16,004 nt of DNA from Haloarculaceae archaeon (GCA_018609665.1 JAHENN010000088.1:1-16004); one strand, 5' to 3'. Positions 1 to 6,425 are shown, counted from the first letter of the stretch. The notes: generated by a model not told the origin, from the letters alone. Program-made: numbers and translations.

Positions 1-264
1 CAGCGCCGCCGCGACGTCGGCGGCGTACTCGCGGGGGGAGTCGCGGGCCTGCCCGACCCGGTCGCCGAGGCTGACGGTGCGGAGGTCCGCCTCGCCGTAG
101 CCGTCCGCCCGGAGGTGGCCCCTGAGCCGCCGCCACCACGCCGTCTCGCCGGTGTCGGCGAAGCCGTGGACGAGCACGACCGGCCGGCGGTCGGCGCCGA
201 CCGCCCCCGGCCGGAGCCCCGTCGCGCCCCGCCGGAGCAGCGCCCGTCGGTCCGTCGCGTCCAT
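1..264 (-). CDS. Lipase-like alpha/beta hydrolase, N-terminal fragment (cut by the window edge)
   Basis: The frame opens at an ATG at 264 and stays open for 88 codons to the left edge of the window, so the C-terminus is missing. After a basic start (MDATDRRALLRRGATGLRPG), residues 29-39 read VVLVHGFADTG. This is the first beta strand and the HG oxyanion-hole turn of the alpha/beta hydrolase fold. The next segment (AWWRRLRGHLRADGY followed by LRTVSLGD) fits the second strand region of EstA/lipase-class-2-like proteins, which act on acyl esters. The nucleophile elbow and catalytic acid/His lie outside the window, so substrate and catalytic competence cannot be judged. The basic start is not a clear signal peptide, although RR pairs are present. 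The gene is divergent from tgtA, with about 100 bases between start codons. The fold is fairly sure; the exact family is not. Confidence 0.72.
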   Translation of the reverse strand, partial: MDATDRRALLRRGATGLRPGAVGADRRPVVLVHGFADTGETAWWRRLRGHLRADGYGEADLRTVSLGDRVGQARDSPREYAADVAAAL

Positions 265-331
265 GTCGAACGTCGGCGGCCGAGAGGGGAGACGCTTTCG
301 CCGCGAATCGCCGGCGATACAACTGTGACGC

Positions 332-341
332 AACCCTTACC
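332..341 (+). promoter_or_regulatory. Putative TATA-like box of tgtA
   Basis: The T-rich core ACCCTTAC is centred about 29 bases before the ATG at 366, within otherwise very GC-rich DNA. The spacing fits a leaderless archaeal promoter. This is inferred from position and composition only. Confidence 0.4.
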
Positions 342-365
342 GCCGTCGGCGCGGAACGGCCGGTG

Positions 366-1856
366 ATGCGCGACATCTTCGAGACGCGGGACGCCGACGC
401 CGCCGGCCGCATCGGCGAACTCGAGGTCCCGCGGGCCGGCGTCACCGTCGAGACGCCGGCGCTGCTGCCGGTCATCAACCCGCACATCCGGACGATTGAG
501 CCGGCCGCCCTGGAGGAAACGTTCGGCGCGGAGATCCTCATCACGAACGGCTACGTCCTCTACACGAGCGACGACTACCGCGAGCGGGCCCTCGAGGAGG
601 GGCTGCACGAGCTGCTGGACTTCTCCGGCGCCATCATGACCGACTCGGGGTCGTTCCAGCTGTCGGAGTACGGCGAAATATCGGTGACGAACGAGGAGAT
701 ACTGCGGTTCCAGCGGGCGGTCGGCTCCGACGTCGGGACGCCGGTCGACATCCCGACGCCGCCGGACGCCGACCGCGACCGCGCCGAGCGGGAGCTGGCG
801 ACGACGCAGGAGCGGCTCGAGGCCGCCGAGTCGGTCGATACCGGCGAGATGCTGGTCAACGCGCCGGTCCAGGGGTCGACGTACCCGGACCTGCGGACCG
901 AGGCGGCCGAAGGCGCCTACGGGACGACGCTGGACGTCTTCCCGGTCGGCGCGGTCGTCCCGCTGATGAACGGCTACCGGTACGCCGAGACGGTCGAGGT
1001 GGTGCGGGCGGCGAAACGGGGCCTCGGCGCCGACGCGCCGGTCCACCTGTTCGGCGCCGGCCACCCCATGATGTTCGCGCTGGCGGTGGCGGCGGGCTGT
1101 GACCTCTTCGACTCGGCGGCCTACGCGCTGTACGCCCGCGACGACCGGTATCTCACCGTCGCCGGCACCGACCACCTCGAGGAACTGGACTACCTGCCGT
1201 GTGCCTGTCCGGTCTGTGCCGACCACGCCGCCGCCGAACTGCGAGCGCTGCCCGACGAGCGACGGGAGCGGCGGCTGGCCGAGCACAACCTCCACGTCAG
1301 CTACCGCGAGCTGCGGACGGTCAAGCAGGCGCTGCGGGCGGGCAACCTGCTGGAGCTGGTCGAGCGCCGCGCCCGCGGCCACCCGGCGATGGTCGACGGC
1401 TACCGGGCGCTGCTGGACGCCGACCTGGAGGCGGCCGACCCCGCCTCGAAGGGGACGTTCTTCGGGCTCTCCGGCGACGCCGCCCGCCGGCCGGAGGTCC
1501 GCCGACACCACGACCGCCTCGACCGGCTTTCCGTCGACGGCGAGCGGGTGCTGCTGTCGGAGGGCGGCGACAACGACCGCTTCGATTCGACCTGGCGGCT
1601 GCGGGCGCCGTTCGGCCCGTACCCGGCGGCGCTGTCGGACAGCTACCCGTTGACGGCGGAGCTGCCGGAGCGGCTCGCCCCGGCGGCCTACGAGGCGGCC
1701 GCCGAGGGGGTCGGCCGGCTGGCGGCCGCCAACCCGGACGTCGCGTTCACCGTCGCCCACTGGGGGTGGCCGGAGACGGCGCTCGCGGCGCTGCCGGACG
1801 GCGTCTCGACGCTGGAGCTCGGCCCCGACAGCGAGCCGCCGTCGGACGACCGTTGA
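366..1856 (+). CDS. tgtA: Archaeal tRNA-guanine(15) transglycosylase (preQ0-inserting)
   Basis: TgtA exchanges guanine-15 in the D-loop of archaeal tRNAs for 7-cyano-7-deazaguanine (preQ0), the first tRNA-bound step of archaeosine synthesis. The 496-residue protein starts MRDIFETRDADAAGRIG. MTDSGSFQ places an active-site Asp at residue 93, and CDLFDS places the second (nucleophile-type) Asp at 249. The zinc site is complete: C279, C281 and C284 in LPCACPVC, with H307 in AEHNLH. The region after about residue 365 matches the extra archaeal C-terminal part, but no PUA domain is evident. In haloarchaea the PUA domain sits on the paralogue ArcS, and such a domain is seen on the arcS fragment at the right edge. 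A GTG at 363 directly precedes the ATG. I chose the ATG because it sits about 29 bases after a TATA-like box. The catalytic and zinc residues make the call very safe. Confidence 0.96.
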   Translation: MRDIFETRDADAAGRIGELEVPRAGVTVETPALLPVINPHIRTIEPAALEETFGAEILITNGYVLYTSDDYRERALEEGLHELLDFSGAIMTDSGSFQLSEYGEISVTNEEILRFQRAVGSDVGTPVDIPTPPDADRDRAERELATTQERLEAAESVDTGEMLVNAPVQGSTYPDLRTEAAEGAYGTTLDVFPVGAVVPLMNGYRYAETVEVVRAAKRGLGADAPVHLFGAGHPMMFALAVAAGCDLFDSAAYALYARDDRYLTVAGTDHLEELDYLPCACPVCADHAAAELRALPDERRERRLAEHNLHVSYRELRTVKQALRAGNLLELVERRARGHPAMVDGYRALLDADLEAADPASKGTFFGLSGDAARRPEVRRHHDRLDRLSVDGERVLLSEGGDNDRFDSTWRLRAPFGPYPAALSDSYPLTAELPERLAPAAYEAAAEGVGRLAAANPDVAFTVAHWGWPETALAALPDGVSTLELGPDSEPPSDDR

Positions 1857-1879
1857 CGGCCGCCGCGTCCCGGGGATGG

Positions 1880-1892
1880 AAACGCCTTTGCC
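1880..1892 (+). promoter_or_regulatory. Putative TATA-like box of purC
   Basis: AAACGCCTTTGCC lies about 28 bases before the purC ATG at 1916. The same kind of short T-run followed by GCC precedes purS and the NTF2-like gene at nearly the same distance. No Shine-Dalgarno sequence is obvious, so a leaderless start is likely. Confidence 0.45.
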
Positions 1893-1915
1893 GGTCGCCC
1901 GACTCGGCCCGGGTG

Positions 1916-2935
1916 ATGACCAGCGTCAAGCAGTTCCGCGTCGAGGAGCCGGCGACGGCCGACGGGCTGGGGCGCGGGACGTTCGTCTTCACCGACGACT
2001 ACTCGGTGTTCGACTGGGGGAAGATGCCCGACGCCATCCCGAACAAGGGCGCGTCGCTGTGTGCGATGGGGGCGGCCAACTTCGAGCGGCTGGAGGCCGC
2101 CGGCGTCCCGACGCACTACCGCGGGGTCGTCGACGGCGGCGAGGTGGTCCCGCTCCCGGCGGCCGGGTCGCCGCCACGGGAGATGGCCATCGACCTGACC
2201 CGGGTGCCCGACCTCCCCCACGAGGGCCGCGAGTACGACTACGAGGCGTTCCACGGGGCCGCCGGCGACACCTACCTGATTCCGCTGGAGGTCGTCTTCC
2301 GGAACACCGTCCCGGTCGGGTCGTCGCTGCGGCGGCGGGCCGAGCCGGCGGCGTTCGGCCTCGACCGCGAGGCGTGGCCCGACGACCCCGTCGACCTCAC
2401 GGAGCCGGTCGTGGAGTTCTCCACGAAGTTCGAAGAATCCGACCGCTACCTCGACCGGGCCGAGGCCGACCGCATCGCCGGCCGGGCCGACGTCGACGAC
2501 CTCGAGACGGTCGCCCGCGAGGTCAACGACCTCGTCACCGAGACGGCCGCCGAGGCCGGCCTGAAACACGAGGACGGCAAAATCGAGTGCCTCTACCACG
2601 ACGGCGAGATTCGGGTCGCCGACGTCGTCGGCACCTTCGACGAGAACCGCTTCTCCCACGGGGGCCAGCAGCTCTCGAAGGAGGTGGTCCGGCAGTACCA
2701 CAGACGGGCCCAGCCGGAGTGGGTCGAGGCGGTCGAGGCGGCCAAGGCCGCCGCGAAGGAGCGGGACGTCGCCGACTGGCGGCGGCTCTGCGAGGCGGAG
2801 CCGGAGCCGCTGCCCGGCCACGTCGTCGACGCCGTCCGGGACATGTACTCCGCGGGGGCCAACGCCTACCTCGGCCGGGAGCTGTTCGACGCGCCGGCGC
2901 TGGCCGAGGCCGTCGAGGCCGTCCGCGGGCTGTAG
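1916..2935 (+). CDS. purC: Phosphoribosylaminoimidazole-succinocarboxamide synthase (SAICAR synthetase)
   Basis: PurC joins CAIR and aspartate, with ATP hydrolysis, to give SAICAR in de novo purine synthesis. The 339-residue protein is somewhat longer than typical bacterial PurC (about 240). Seen features include TFVFTDDYSVFDWGKMPD near residues 22-39 (ATP-grasp-like N-lobe), KGASLCAMGAANF near 44-56, the family signature LIPLEVVFRNTVPVGSS at 121-137, and the second signature region EDGKIECLYHDGEI at 219-232. This is followed by VADVVGTFDENRFS. ATG 1916 is preferred over the adjacent in-frame GTG at 1913 because of the canonical TATA-to-start spacing. It lies 59 bases after tgtA but appears to have its own promoter. 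Purine genes purS, purQ and purU lie 2-5 kb downstream. The identity is secure. Confidence 0.93.
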   Translation: MTSVKQFRVEEPATADGLGRGTFVFTDDYSVFDWGKMPDAIPNKGASLCAMGAANFERLEAAGVPTHYRGVVDGGEVVPLPAAGSPPREMAIDLTRVPDLPHEGREYDYEAFHGAAGDTYLIPLEVVFRNTVPVGSSLRRRAEPAAFGLDREAWPDDPVDLTEPVVEFSTKFEESDRYLDRAEADRIAGRADVDDLETVAREVNDLVTETAAEAGLKHEDGKIECLYHDGEIRVADVVGTFDENRFSHGGQQLSKEVVRQYHRRAQPEWVEAVEAAKAAAKERDVADWRRLCEAEPEPLPGHVVDAVRDMYSAGANAYLGRELFDAPALAEAVEAVRGL

Positions 2936-2950
2936 CGCCGCGAGCCCGAG

Positions 2951-2962
2951 CGTTTTTTATCC
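2951..2962 (+). promoter_or_regulatory. Putative TATA box of the 52-residue membrane protein gene
   Basis: CGTTTTTTATCC is one of the strongest AT-rich elements in the window and is centred about 26 bases before the ATG at 2983. This supports transcription of the small gene and a leaderless start. Confidence 0.6.
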
Positions 2963-2982
2963 TCGACGGCGAACGTCCGTGT

Positions 2983-3141
2983 ATGTTGCCGCTACAGACC
3001 ATCTCCGACCCGGCGATGGCGGTCGCGGTTCTGACCATCCTCCTGGTCGTCGTTATTCCGGCCGCGTTCGTGTGGGCCTTCGGCCGGATCCGCGACGGCT
3101 CGGACGAGGAGGAGACGGACCACGGCGGCGCCGGCGCCTGA
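2983..3141 (+). CDS. Small single-span membrane protein of unknown function
   Basis: A 52-residue protein. Residues 1-10 are a short polar start, residues 11-33 (AMAVAVLTIL then LVVVIPAAFVWAF) form one strongly hydrophobic helix, and the tail (GRIRDGSDEEETDHGGAGA) is acidic as usual for haloarchaeal cytoplasmic segments. A strong TATA box at the right distance upstream, and coding composition distinct from the neighbouring frames, support a real gene. I recognise no family. Its stop codon directly abuts the stop codon of the opposing ABC permease (3142), leaving no intergenic base. It could be a small regulator or accessory of a membrane complex, but nothing in the sequence shows which. Its existence is fairly sure; its function is unknown. 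Confidence 0.72.
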   Translation: MLPLQTISDPAMAVAVLTILLVVVIPAAFVWAFGRIRDGSDEEETDHGGAGA

Positions 3142-4731
3142 CTACTCCTGCCGGAGGATGACGACCATCGACAGCCCGGAGACGACGAGCAGCAGCAGCG
3201 CCGGCAGGGCGGCGTTGCCGTAGTAGCCGGCCGACTCGGCGTTCCAGATGCGCGTCACGAGCGTCTCGAAGCCGGTCGGCCGCAGCAGCAGCGTCGCCGG
3301 GAGTTCCTTCATCGTGGTGAGGAAGACGAGGGCGGCACCGGCGACCATGCCGGGCGCGACCAGCGGCAGCGTCACCCGGCGGAACGCCGCCGCCGGCCGC
3401 TCGCCGAGCGTCCGGGCGGCCTCGTGCAGCCGGGGGTTCACCTGCAGCACCGACGTCCGGGTCGAGCCGACCGCCTGCGGCATGAACCGGACGACGTAGG
3501 CGAACACGAGGATCGGCAGCGTCTGGTAGACGCCGACCTCGACGCCGGCGACCTCGACGGCGCCGTAGTTGGCGCCGAAGAACACCAGCGCGAGCCCGAT
3601 GACGATGCCCGGGACCGCGTAGCCGACGTACGTCGTCCGCTCGAACAGCGACCCCAGCCAGCCGTCGTCCCGGGCCGAGAGGTACGCCACCGGCAGCGCC
3701 GCGGCCGCCGCGACCAGCGCCGCCAGCGCCGCGACGGTCGCGGAGTTGTACAGCCACTCCAGCCGGAAGGCGAAGCCGGCGGCGGACGTCTCGCCGGAGG
3801 CCAGGAACCACGCGAACACCCCGACCGGCATCGCGAGGGTGGCGGTCCCGAGCAGCGCACAGAACGCCGCCGCGGGCCACCGCCAGCGGCCGAGCTCGAT
3901 TCTCGACGTCCCGCCGGCGCCCGACGTGTAGAGGGTGTCCGTCCGCCGGACGCGGGACTCGAGGGCGAGGATGAACACGGTCAGCCCGACGAGCTGCAGC
4001 GAGAGGAACGCGGCGTAGTCGCCGCCGCCGAGCGACTGGTACCGGAGGTAGATCTCCCGGGTGAACACCTGCGCCTGCAGGAACGCGGGGGTGCCGAAGT
4101 CCGAGACGGCGTACAGCGCCACCAGCAGGGAGCCGGCGGTGATCGCCGGCCGTATCTGCGGCAGCGTCACCCGCCGAAACGTCTCCCAGCGGCCGTGGTT
4201 GAGCGTCCGGGCGGCGTCGACGAGCGACTTGTCGAAGGTCTTCAGCGCCGCCCGGGTCGTGAGGTAGACGTACGGGTAGGTGTACAGCGTGATGATCAGG
4301 ATTGCGCCGGGGAGGCCGTAGACGTCGGGCAGTTCCCGGACGCCGAGCGGCGCCAGCCACCCCTGGACGATGCCCCGGGGCCGGAACATCGCGACGAAGG
4401 CGAAGGCGCCGAGGTAGCTCGGGATCGCCAGCGGCAACGACACGACGACCGTCCAGAACCGCCGGCCCGGCAGGTCGGTCCGGACCGTCAGCACCGCGAG
4501 CGGCACCGCAAGCAGCACCGACAGGACCGTCACGCTCGTCATCAGCAGGAGGCTGTTGAGGACGACCTCGAGGGTCCGGCCGTTGAGCAGCAGCGACTCG
4601 GCCTGGCCGAGGTCGATGGCGCTGGCCCGCATCAGCACCCACGTCAGCGGGAACACCAGCGCCGCCGCGACCGCGCCGCTCAGAAGCGTCAGCGCGACCG
4701 GGCGCTCCTCGGTGCCTGTGGCTCCTGCCAT
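3142..4731 (-). CDS. Iron(III)-type ABC transporter permease (FbpB/SfuB-like, fused double permease)
   Basis: A 529-residue polytopic protein with about twelve hydrophobic segments in two homologous halves, as in the iron(III)/thiamine-type ABC permeases where both membrane domains are fused. Each half carries an EAA loop that docks the ATPase: VDAARTLNHGRWETFRRVTL near 171-190 and EAARTLGERPAAAFRRVTLP near 437-456. The start ATG at 4731 lies 24 bases from a 20-bp DtxR-type palindrome, which points to metal (iron) control and agrees with the family assignment. The usual partners, a periplasmic-type binding protein and an ATPase, are not next to it. Upstream on the same strand is purU, and downstream is the convergent small membrane gene. 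The specificity (ferric iron rather than thiamine or another anion) is inferred from family resemblance and the operator. Confidence 0.88.
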   Translation of the reverse strand: MAGATGTEERPVALTLLSGAVAAALVFPLTWVLMRASAIDLGQAESLLLNGRTLEVVLNSLLLMTSVTVLSVLLAVPLAVLTVRTDLPGRRFWTVVVSLPLAIPSYLGAFAFVAMFRPRGIVQGWLAPLGVRELPDVYGLPGAILIITLYTYPYVYLTTRAALKTFDKSLVDAARTLNHGRWETFRRVTLPQIRPAITAGSLLVALYAVSDFGTPAFLQAQVFTREIYLRYQSLGGGDYAAFLSLQLVGLTVFILALESRVRRTDTLYTSGAGGTSRIELGRWRWPAAAFCALLGTATLAMPVGVFAWFLASGETSAAGFAFRLEWLYNSATVAALAALVAAAAALPVAYLSARDDGWLGSLFERTTYVGYAVPGIVIGLALVFFGANYGAVEVAGVEVGVYQTLPILVFAYVVRFMPQAVGSTRTSVLQVNPRLHEAARTLGERPAAAFRRVTLPLVAPGMVAGAALVFLTTMKELPATLLLRPTGFETLVTRIWNAESAGYYGNAALPALLLLVVSGLSMVVILRQE

Positions 4732-4754
4732 CGGTCGTGTCGGGGGCTCGGAGT

Positions 4755-4774
4755 CGTTTAGGTCTTCCTAAACG
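4755..4774. promoter_or_regulatory. DtxR/Idr-type metalloregulator palindrome in the permease promoter
   Basis: CGTTTAGGTCTTCCTAAACG has perfect 8-bp inverted arms (CGTTTAGG / CCTAAACG) around a 4-base centre. The TTAGG-N4-CCTAA core is that of DtxR-family iron repressor boxes, a family that in haloarchaea includes Idr1, Idr2 and SirR. Its centre is about 33 bases upstream of the permease ATG at 4731, where the TATA/BRE of a leaderless promoter should lie. A bound regulator would therefore block transcription. That reading is an inference. The palindrome is seen directly. Confidence 0.75.
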
Positions 4775-4928
4775 CGTCGTCGCGTCGAAAGGGGGGACAG
4801 ACGCGGAGTCGACGGGAGGCTCCCGCGCCCCGGTGACGGTGATGGTGATGCCCACGGTGGCCGGGGTCGTCCGCGGCGTGGGACCGTCGCTCGCGTCGGC
4901 CGGCTCGTCCCGGTCCCACGCCACGGTC

Positions 4929-4944
4929 TTTAGGCCAACCTAAA
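4929..4944. promoter_or_regulatory. Second DtxR/Idr-type palindrome, 205 bases upstream of the permease start
   Basis: TTTAGGCCAACCTAAA has perfect 6-bp arms around CCAA. Read on the minus strand its core is TTAGGTTGGCCTAA, one base from the classical DtxR core TTAGGTTAGCCTAA. An AT-rich stretch (TAAAATAAAG, 4941-4950) overlaps it and on the minus strand reads CTTTATTTTA, a plausible TATA box or the T-rich end of purU transcription. Finding two matching sites in one 232-base gap makes chance unlikely. Confidence 0.72.
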
Positions 4945-4963
4945 ATAAAGCTGTCGGAGCCGT

Positions 4964-5917
4964 TCAGTCGTCGGAGACGGCCTCCCCGAGGCCGTCGATG
5001 GGGCGGTCCGGCAGCCGGTCGTCGAGGTCGGCCGGTAGCCCGAGCCGGTAGTCGTCGGCGTCGACCCCGTCACGGATTTCGGTCCGGCCGCGGTAGACGG
5101 AGACGGCGTCGTCGAGGTGGAGCCGGACGGCCTCGAGCAGCGTCTCGGCCTCGAGCGGCTGGCCGCGCCGCCGGAGCTCCTCGACGTCGGCGCCCGGCGG
5201 CGCGTTGAACGCCCGCTGGGCGATGATCGGCCCCTGGTCGAGGTCCGTCGTCACGTAGTGGGCGGTGACGCCGGCGACCCGGACGCCCTCCTCGCGGGCC
5301 TGCCGGTAGGCCTCCGCGCCGGGGAACGCCGGCAGCAGCGACGGGTGGACGTTGATGATGCGGTCCTCGTAGCGGAACACCACCTCCGGGCTCAGGATGC
5401 GCATGTACCGCGCCAGCACGATGAGGTCCGTGTCGTACTCCGCCAGCAGCGCCAGCAGCCGCTGTTCGTCGGGCGTGCCCTTCTCGTCGCCGACGTCGTG
5501 GAAGTCCAGCCCGTACTGCTCGGCCAGCGGCTCGAGGTCCTCGTGGTTGCCGACGACGACCTCGATGTCGGCGCCCAGCTCGCCGTCGGCCCACGCCGCC
5601 AGCAGCGCCTCCAGACAGTGGGACTCCTTGGTGACGAGCACCGCGATGGTCTGGGTCGCCTGGTCGGCCGGGAACCGCACCTGGACGTCCTGGCCCAGCT
5701 CCTCGCCCAGTTCCTCCAGCGCCGTCCGTAACTCCCCTTCCGTGCAGCTCATCTCCGCGGTGTCGACGTGCATCGTCATCCGGAAGACGCCGTCCCGGAC
5801 CGCCTGGTCGAGGTCCTCGATGTTGATGTCCCGCTCGAACAGCAGCGTCGTCACTCGCGCGATGAGCCCCGTGTCGTCGTCGCCGACGACGGTTATCTCG
5901 GTGTAGTTGCGGCTCAC
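4964..5917 (-). CDS. purU: Formyltetrahydrofolate deformylase
   Basis: PurU hydrolyses 10-formyl-tetrahydrofolate to formate and tetrahydrofolate, feeding formate to purine synthesis and balancing the folate pool. The 317-residue product has an N-terminal ACT domain (about 6-85: EITVVGDDDTGLIARVTTLL onward). A formyltransferase-fold domain follows, with the catalytic triad visible as N189 and H191 (INVHPSLLPAFPG) and D227 (TDLDQGPI). The C-terminal 80 residues form an acidic extension. The start is the GTG at 5917. A Shine-Dalgarno GGAGG lies 8 bases before it, VSRNYTEITVVG is the expected ACT-domain beginning, and the longer in-frame extension lies upstream of the likely promoter. The GTG overlaps the stop of an 11-codon upstream ORF (GTGA), suggesting coupled translation. 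The gene is divergent from purS, with 143 bases between the starts. Confidence 0.92.
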   Translation of the reverse strand: MSRNYTEITVVGDDDTGLIARVTTLLFERDINIEDLDQAVRDGVFRMTMHVDTAEMSCTEGELRTALEELGEELGQDVQVRFPADQATQTIAVLVTKESHCLEALLAAWADGELGADIEVVVGNHEDLEPLAEQYGLDFHDVGDEKGTPDEQRLLALLAEYDTDLIVLARYMRILSPEVVFRYEDRIINVHPSLLPAFPGAEAYRQAREEGVRVAGVTAHYVTTDLDQGPIIAQRAFNAPPGADVEELRRRGQPLEAETLLEAVRLHLDDAVSVYRGRTEIRDGVDADDYRLGLPADLDDRLPDRPIDGLGEAVSDD

Positions 5918-5949
5918 GGCCGACCCCTCCGGGTGTGGGCGTCGTTCAT
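5914..5949 (-). CDS. Upstream micro-ORF (11 residues) overlapping the purU start
   Basis: ATG at 5949 opens MNDAHTRRGRP and stops at TGA 5916-5914, whose bases overlap the purU GTG (GTGA). The only TATA-like element upstream (GCTTTTGT on the minus strand, 5973-5980) is 27 bases from this ATG, exactly the leaderless spacing seen elsewhere in the window. A transcript would therefore begin at or very near this ATG. The ribosome-binding GGAGG for purU lies inside the micro-ORF. This supports translation of the leader and re-initiation at purU, but that is inferred. The peptide itself has no recognisable feature. Confidence 0.5.
   Translation of the reverse strand: MNDAHTRRGRP
5926..5930 (-). promoter_or_regulatory. 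Shine-Dalgarno sequence that sets the purU start
   Basis: CCTCC on the plus strand reads GGAGG on the minus strand, 8 bases before the GTG at 5917. Strong SD motifs are rare at first genes of haloarchaeal transcripts. Its presence here argues for internal initiation on a leadered message and fixes GTG 5917 as the start. Confidence 0.65.
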
Positions 5950-5972
5950 GCCACCGCGTCCGTCGCCGGCCG

Positions 5973-5980
5973 ACAAAAGC
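5973..5980 (-). promoter_or_regulatory. Putative TATA box of the purU transcript
   Basis: Minus-strand GCTTTTGT is centred 27 bases before the micro-ORF ATG (5949) and about 59 bases before the purU GTG (5917). It is the only T-run in the GC-rich divergent gap facing this way. Confidence 0.5.
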
Positions 5981-6028
5981 GCGGCGCTCCGCCCGCGACG
6001 GCCGCGGGAGGCAACCGCCGAGACGCAA

Positions 6029-6038
6029 CCGTTTTGCC
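6029..6038 (+). promoter_or_regulatory. Putative TATA-like box of purS-purQ
   Basis: CCGTTTTGCC is centred about 28 bases before the purS ATG at 6061. There is no SD before purS, so a leaderless message is likely. Confidence 0.55.
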
Positions 6039-6060
6039 CTGCCGCCCCGCTCTCCCGCAC

Positions 6061-6312
6061 ATGACCGCCTACACCGCGACCGTCACGGTTCGGCTGAAGC
6101 GGGGCGTCCTCGACCCCGAGGCCGAGACCACACAGCAGGCCCTCGAGCGGCTCGGCTTCGACCTCGAGGACCTCCGGTCGGCCGACCGCTTCGAGGTCGA
6201 CCTCGAGGCCGACGACGCCGCCGCCGCCGAGGACCGCGCGACCGAGATGGCCGAGCGCCTGCTGGCGAACCCGACCATCCACGACTACGACGTCGAGGTC
6301 GCCGAGGCGTAG
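6061..6312 (+). CDS. purS: Phosphoribosylformylglycinamidine synthase, PurS subunit
   Basis: PurS is the small structural subunit of the three-part FGAM synthase (PurS-PurL-PurQ) that converts FGAR to FGAM using glutamine and ATP. The 83-residue length is typical. It starts MTAYTATVTVRLKRGVLDPE, and the family pattern continues with QQALERLGF near 22-30 and a C-terminal strand that includes NPTIHDYDVEV. It is followed by two micro-ORFs and then purQ. purL is not in the window. The TATA-to-start distance supports ATG 6061. The identification is safe given its position directly before purQ. Confidence 0.93.
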   Translation: MTAYTATVTVRLKRGVLDPEAETTQQALERLGFDLEDLRSADRFEVDLEADDAAAAEDRATEMAERLLANPTIHDYDVEVAEA

Positions 6313-6363
6313 ATGACCGCCGCCACCACACCGACGCCCGGCCGCCCGGGGTGGTCGCCGTGA
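6313..6363 (+). CDS. Micro-ORF 1 between purS and purQ (16 residues)
   Basis: ATG at 6313 follows the purS TAG without a spacer and has GAGG (6304-6307) 5 bases upstream. It encodes MTAATTPTPGRPGWSP and ends at TGA 6361-6363, which overlaps the GTG of micro-ORF 2 (GTGA). Its sequence is an imperfect copy of micro-ORF 2. Translation is inferred from the SD and overlap pattern. It may be a relic of a duplication rather than a functional peptide. Confidence 0.4.
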   Translation: MTAATTPTPGRPGWSP

Positions 6364-6425
6364 CCGTCGCCGCCACGACGACGCCGACGCCCGGCTCCCA
6401 CCCTCGGCGGAGGTGGTCGCTGTGA
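6360..6425 (+). CDS. Micro-ORF 2 between purS and purQ (21 residues)
   Basis: GTG at 6360 opens MTVAATTTPTPGSHPRRR and ends WSL at TGA 6423-6425, overlapping the purQ GTG at 6422 (GTGA). GGGGTGG at 6348-6354 stands at the position equivalent to the purQ SD. It shares the MT-AATT-PTPG core and the terminal WS-x with micro-ORF 1, with length differences in whole codons. Its first four codons (GTGACCGTCGCC) equal those of purQ, which suggests tandem duplication of the purQ initiation region. Confidence 0.4.
   Translation: MTVAATTTPTPGSHPRRRWSL
6409..6413 (+). promoter_or_regulatory. Shine-Dalgarno sequence that sets the purQ start
   Basis: GGAGG lies 8 bases before GTG 6422. This chooses 6422 over the in-frame GTG at 6413, which overlaps the motif itself. 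Confidence 0.65.

Noticed and set aside
115..366. 83-residue plus-strand open frame in front of tgtA
   Set aside because: It lies opposite the alpha/beta hydrolase fragment, is Pro/Arg-rich, and runs through the tgtA promoter region.
4740..4915. Short minus-strand frame in the operator gap coding a histidine cluster (HRGHHHHRHR)
   Set aside because: The His run comes from a short GGTGAY hexamer repeat (three copies near 4834-4850). The rest is Arg-rich, there is no plausible SD or leaderless start codon, and its stop falls inside the proximal operator. A metal-binding peptide would be appealing here but is not supported.
3053..4924. Long minus-strand open frame running through the permease, opening at a GTG next to the distal operator
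   Set aside because: It is out of frame with the clearly real permease, is extremely rich in Arg/Ala/Gly/Pro, and has no motif. In DNA this GC-rich, stop codons are rare in all frames, so long spurious frames are expected.
4737..4943. 68-residue plus-strand open frame in the permease-purU gap
   Set aside because: It spans both palindromes, has no promoter of its own in the right place, and shows no coding-like features.
5918..6028. Longer N-terminus for PurU (in-frame extension upstream of GTG 5917)
   Set aside because: The extension would begin upstream of the likely TATA box, is Arg-rich and unlike ACT-domain N-termini, while the GTG has a clear Shine-Dalgarno sequence.
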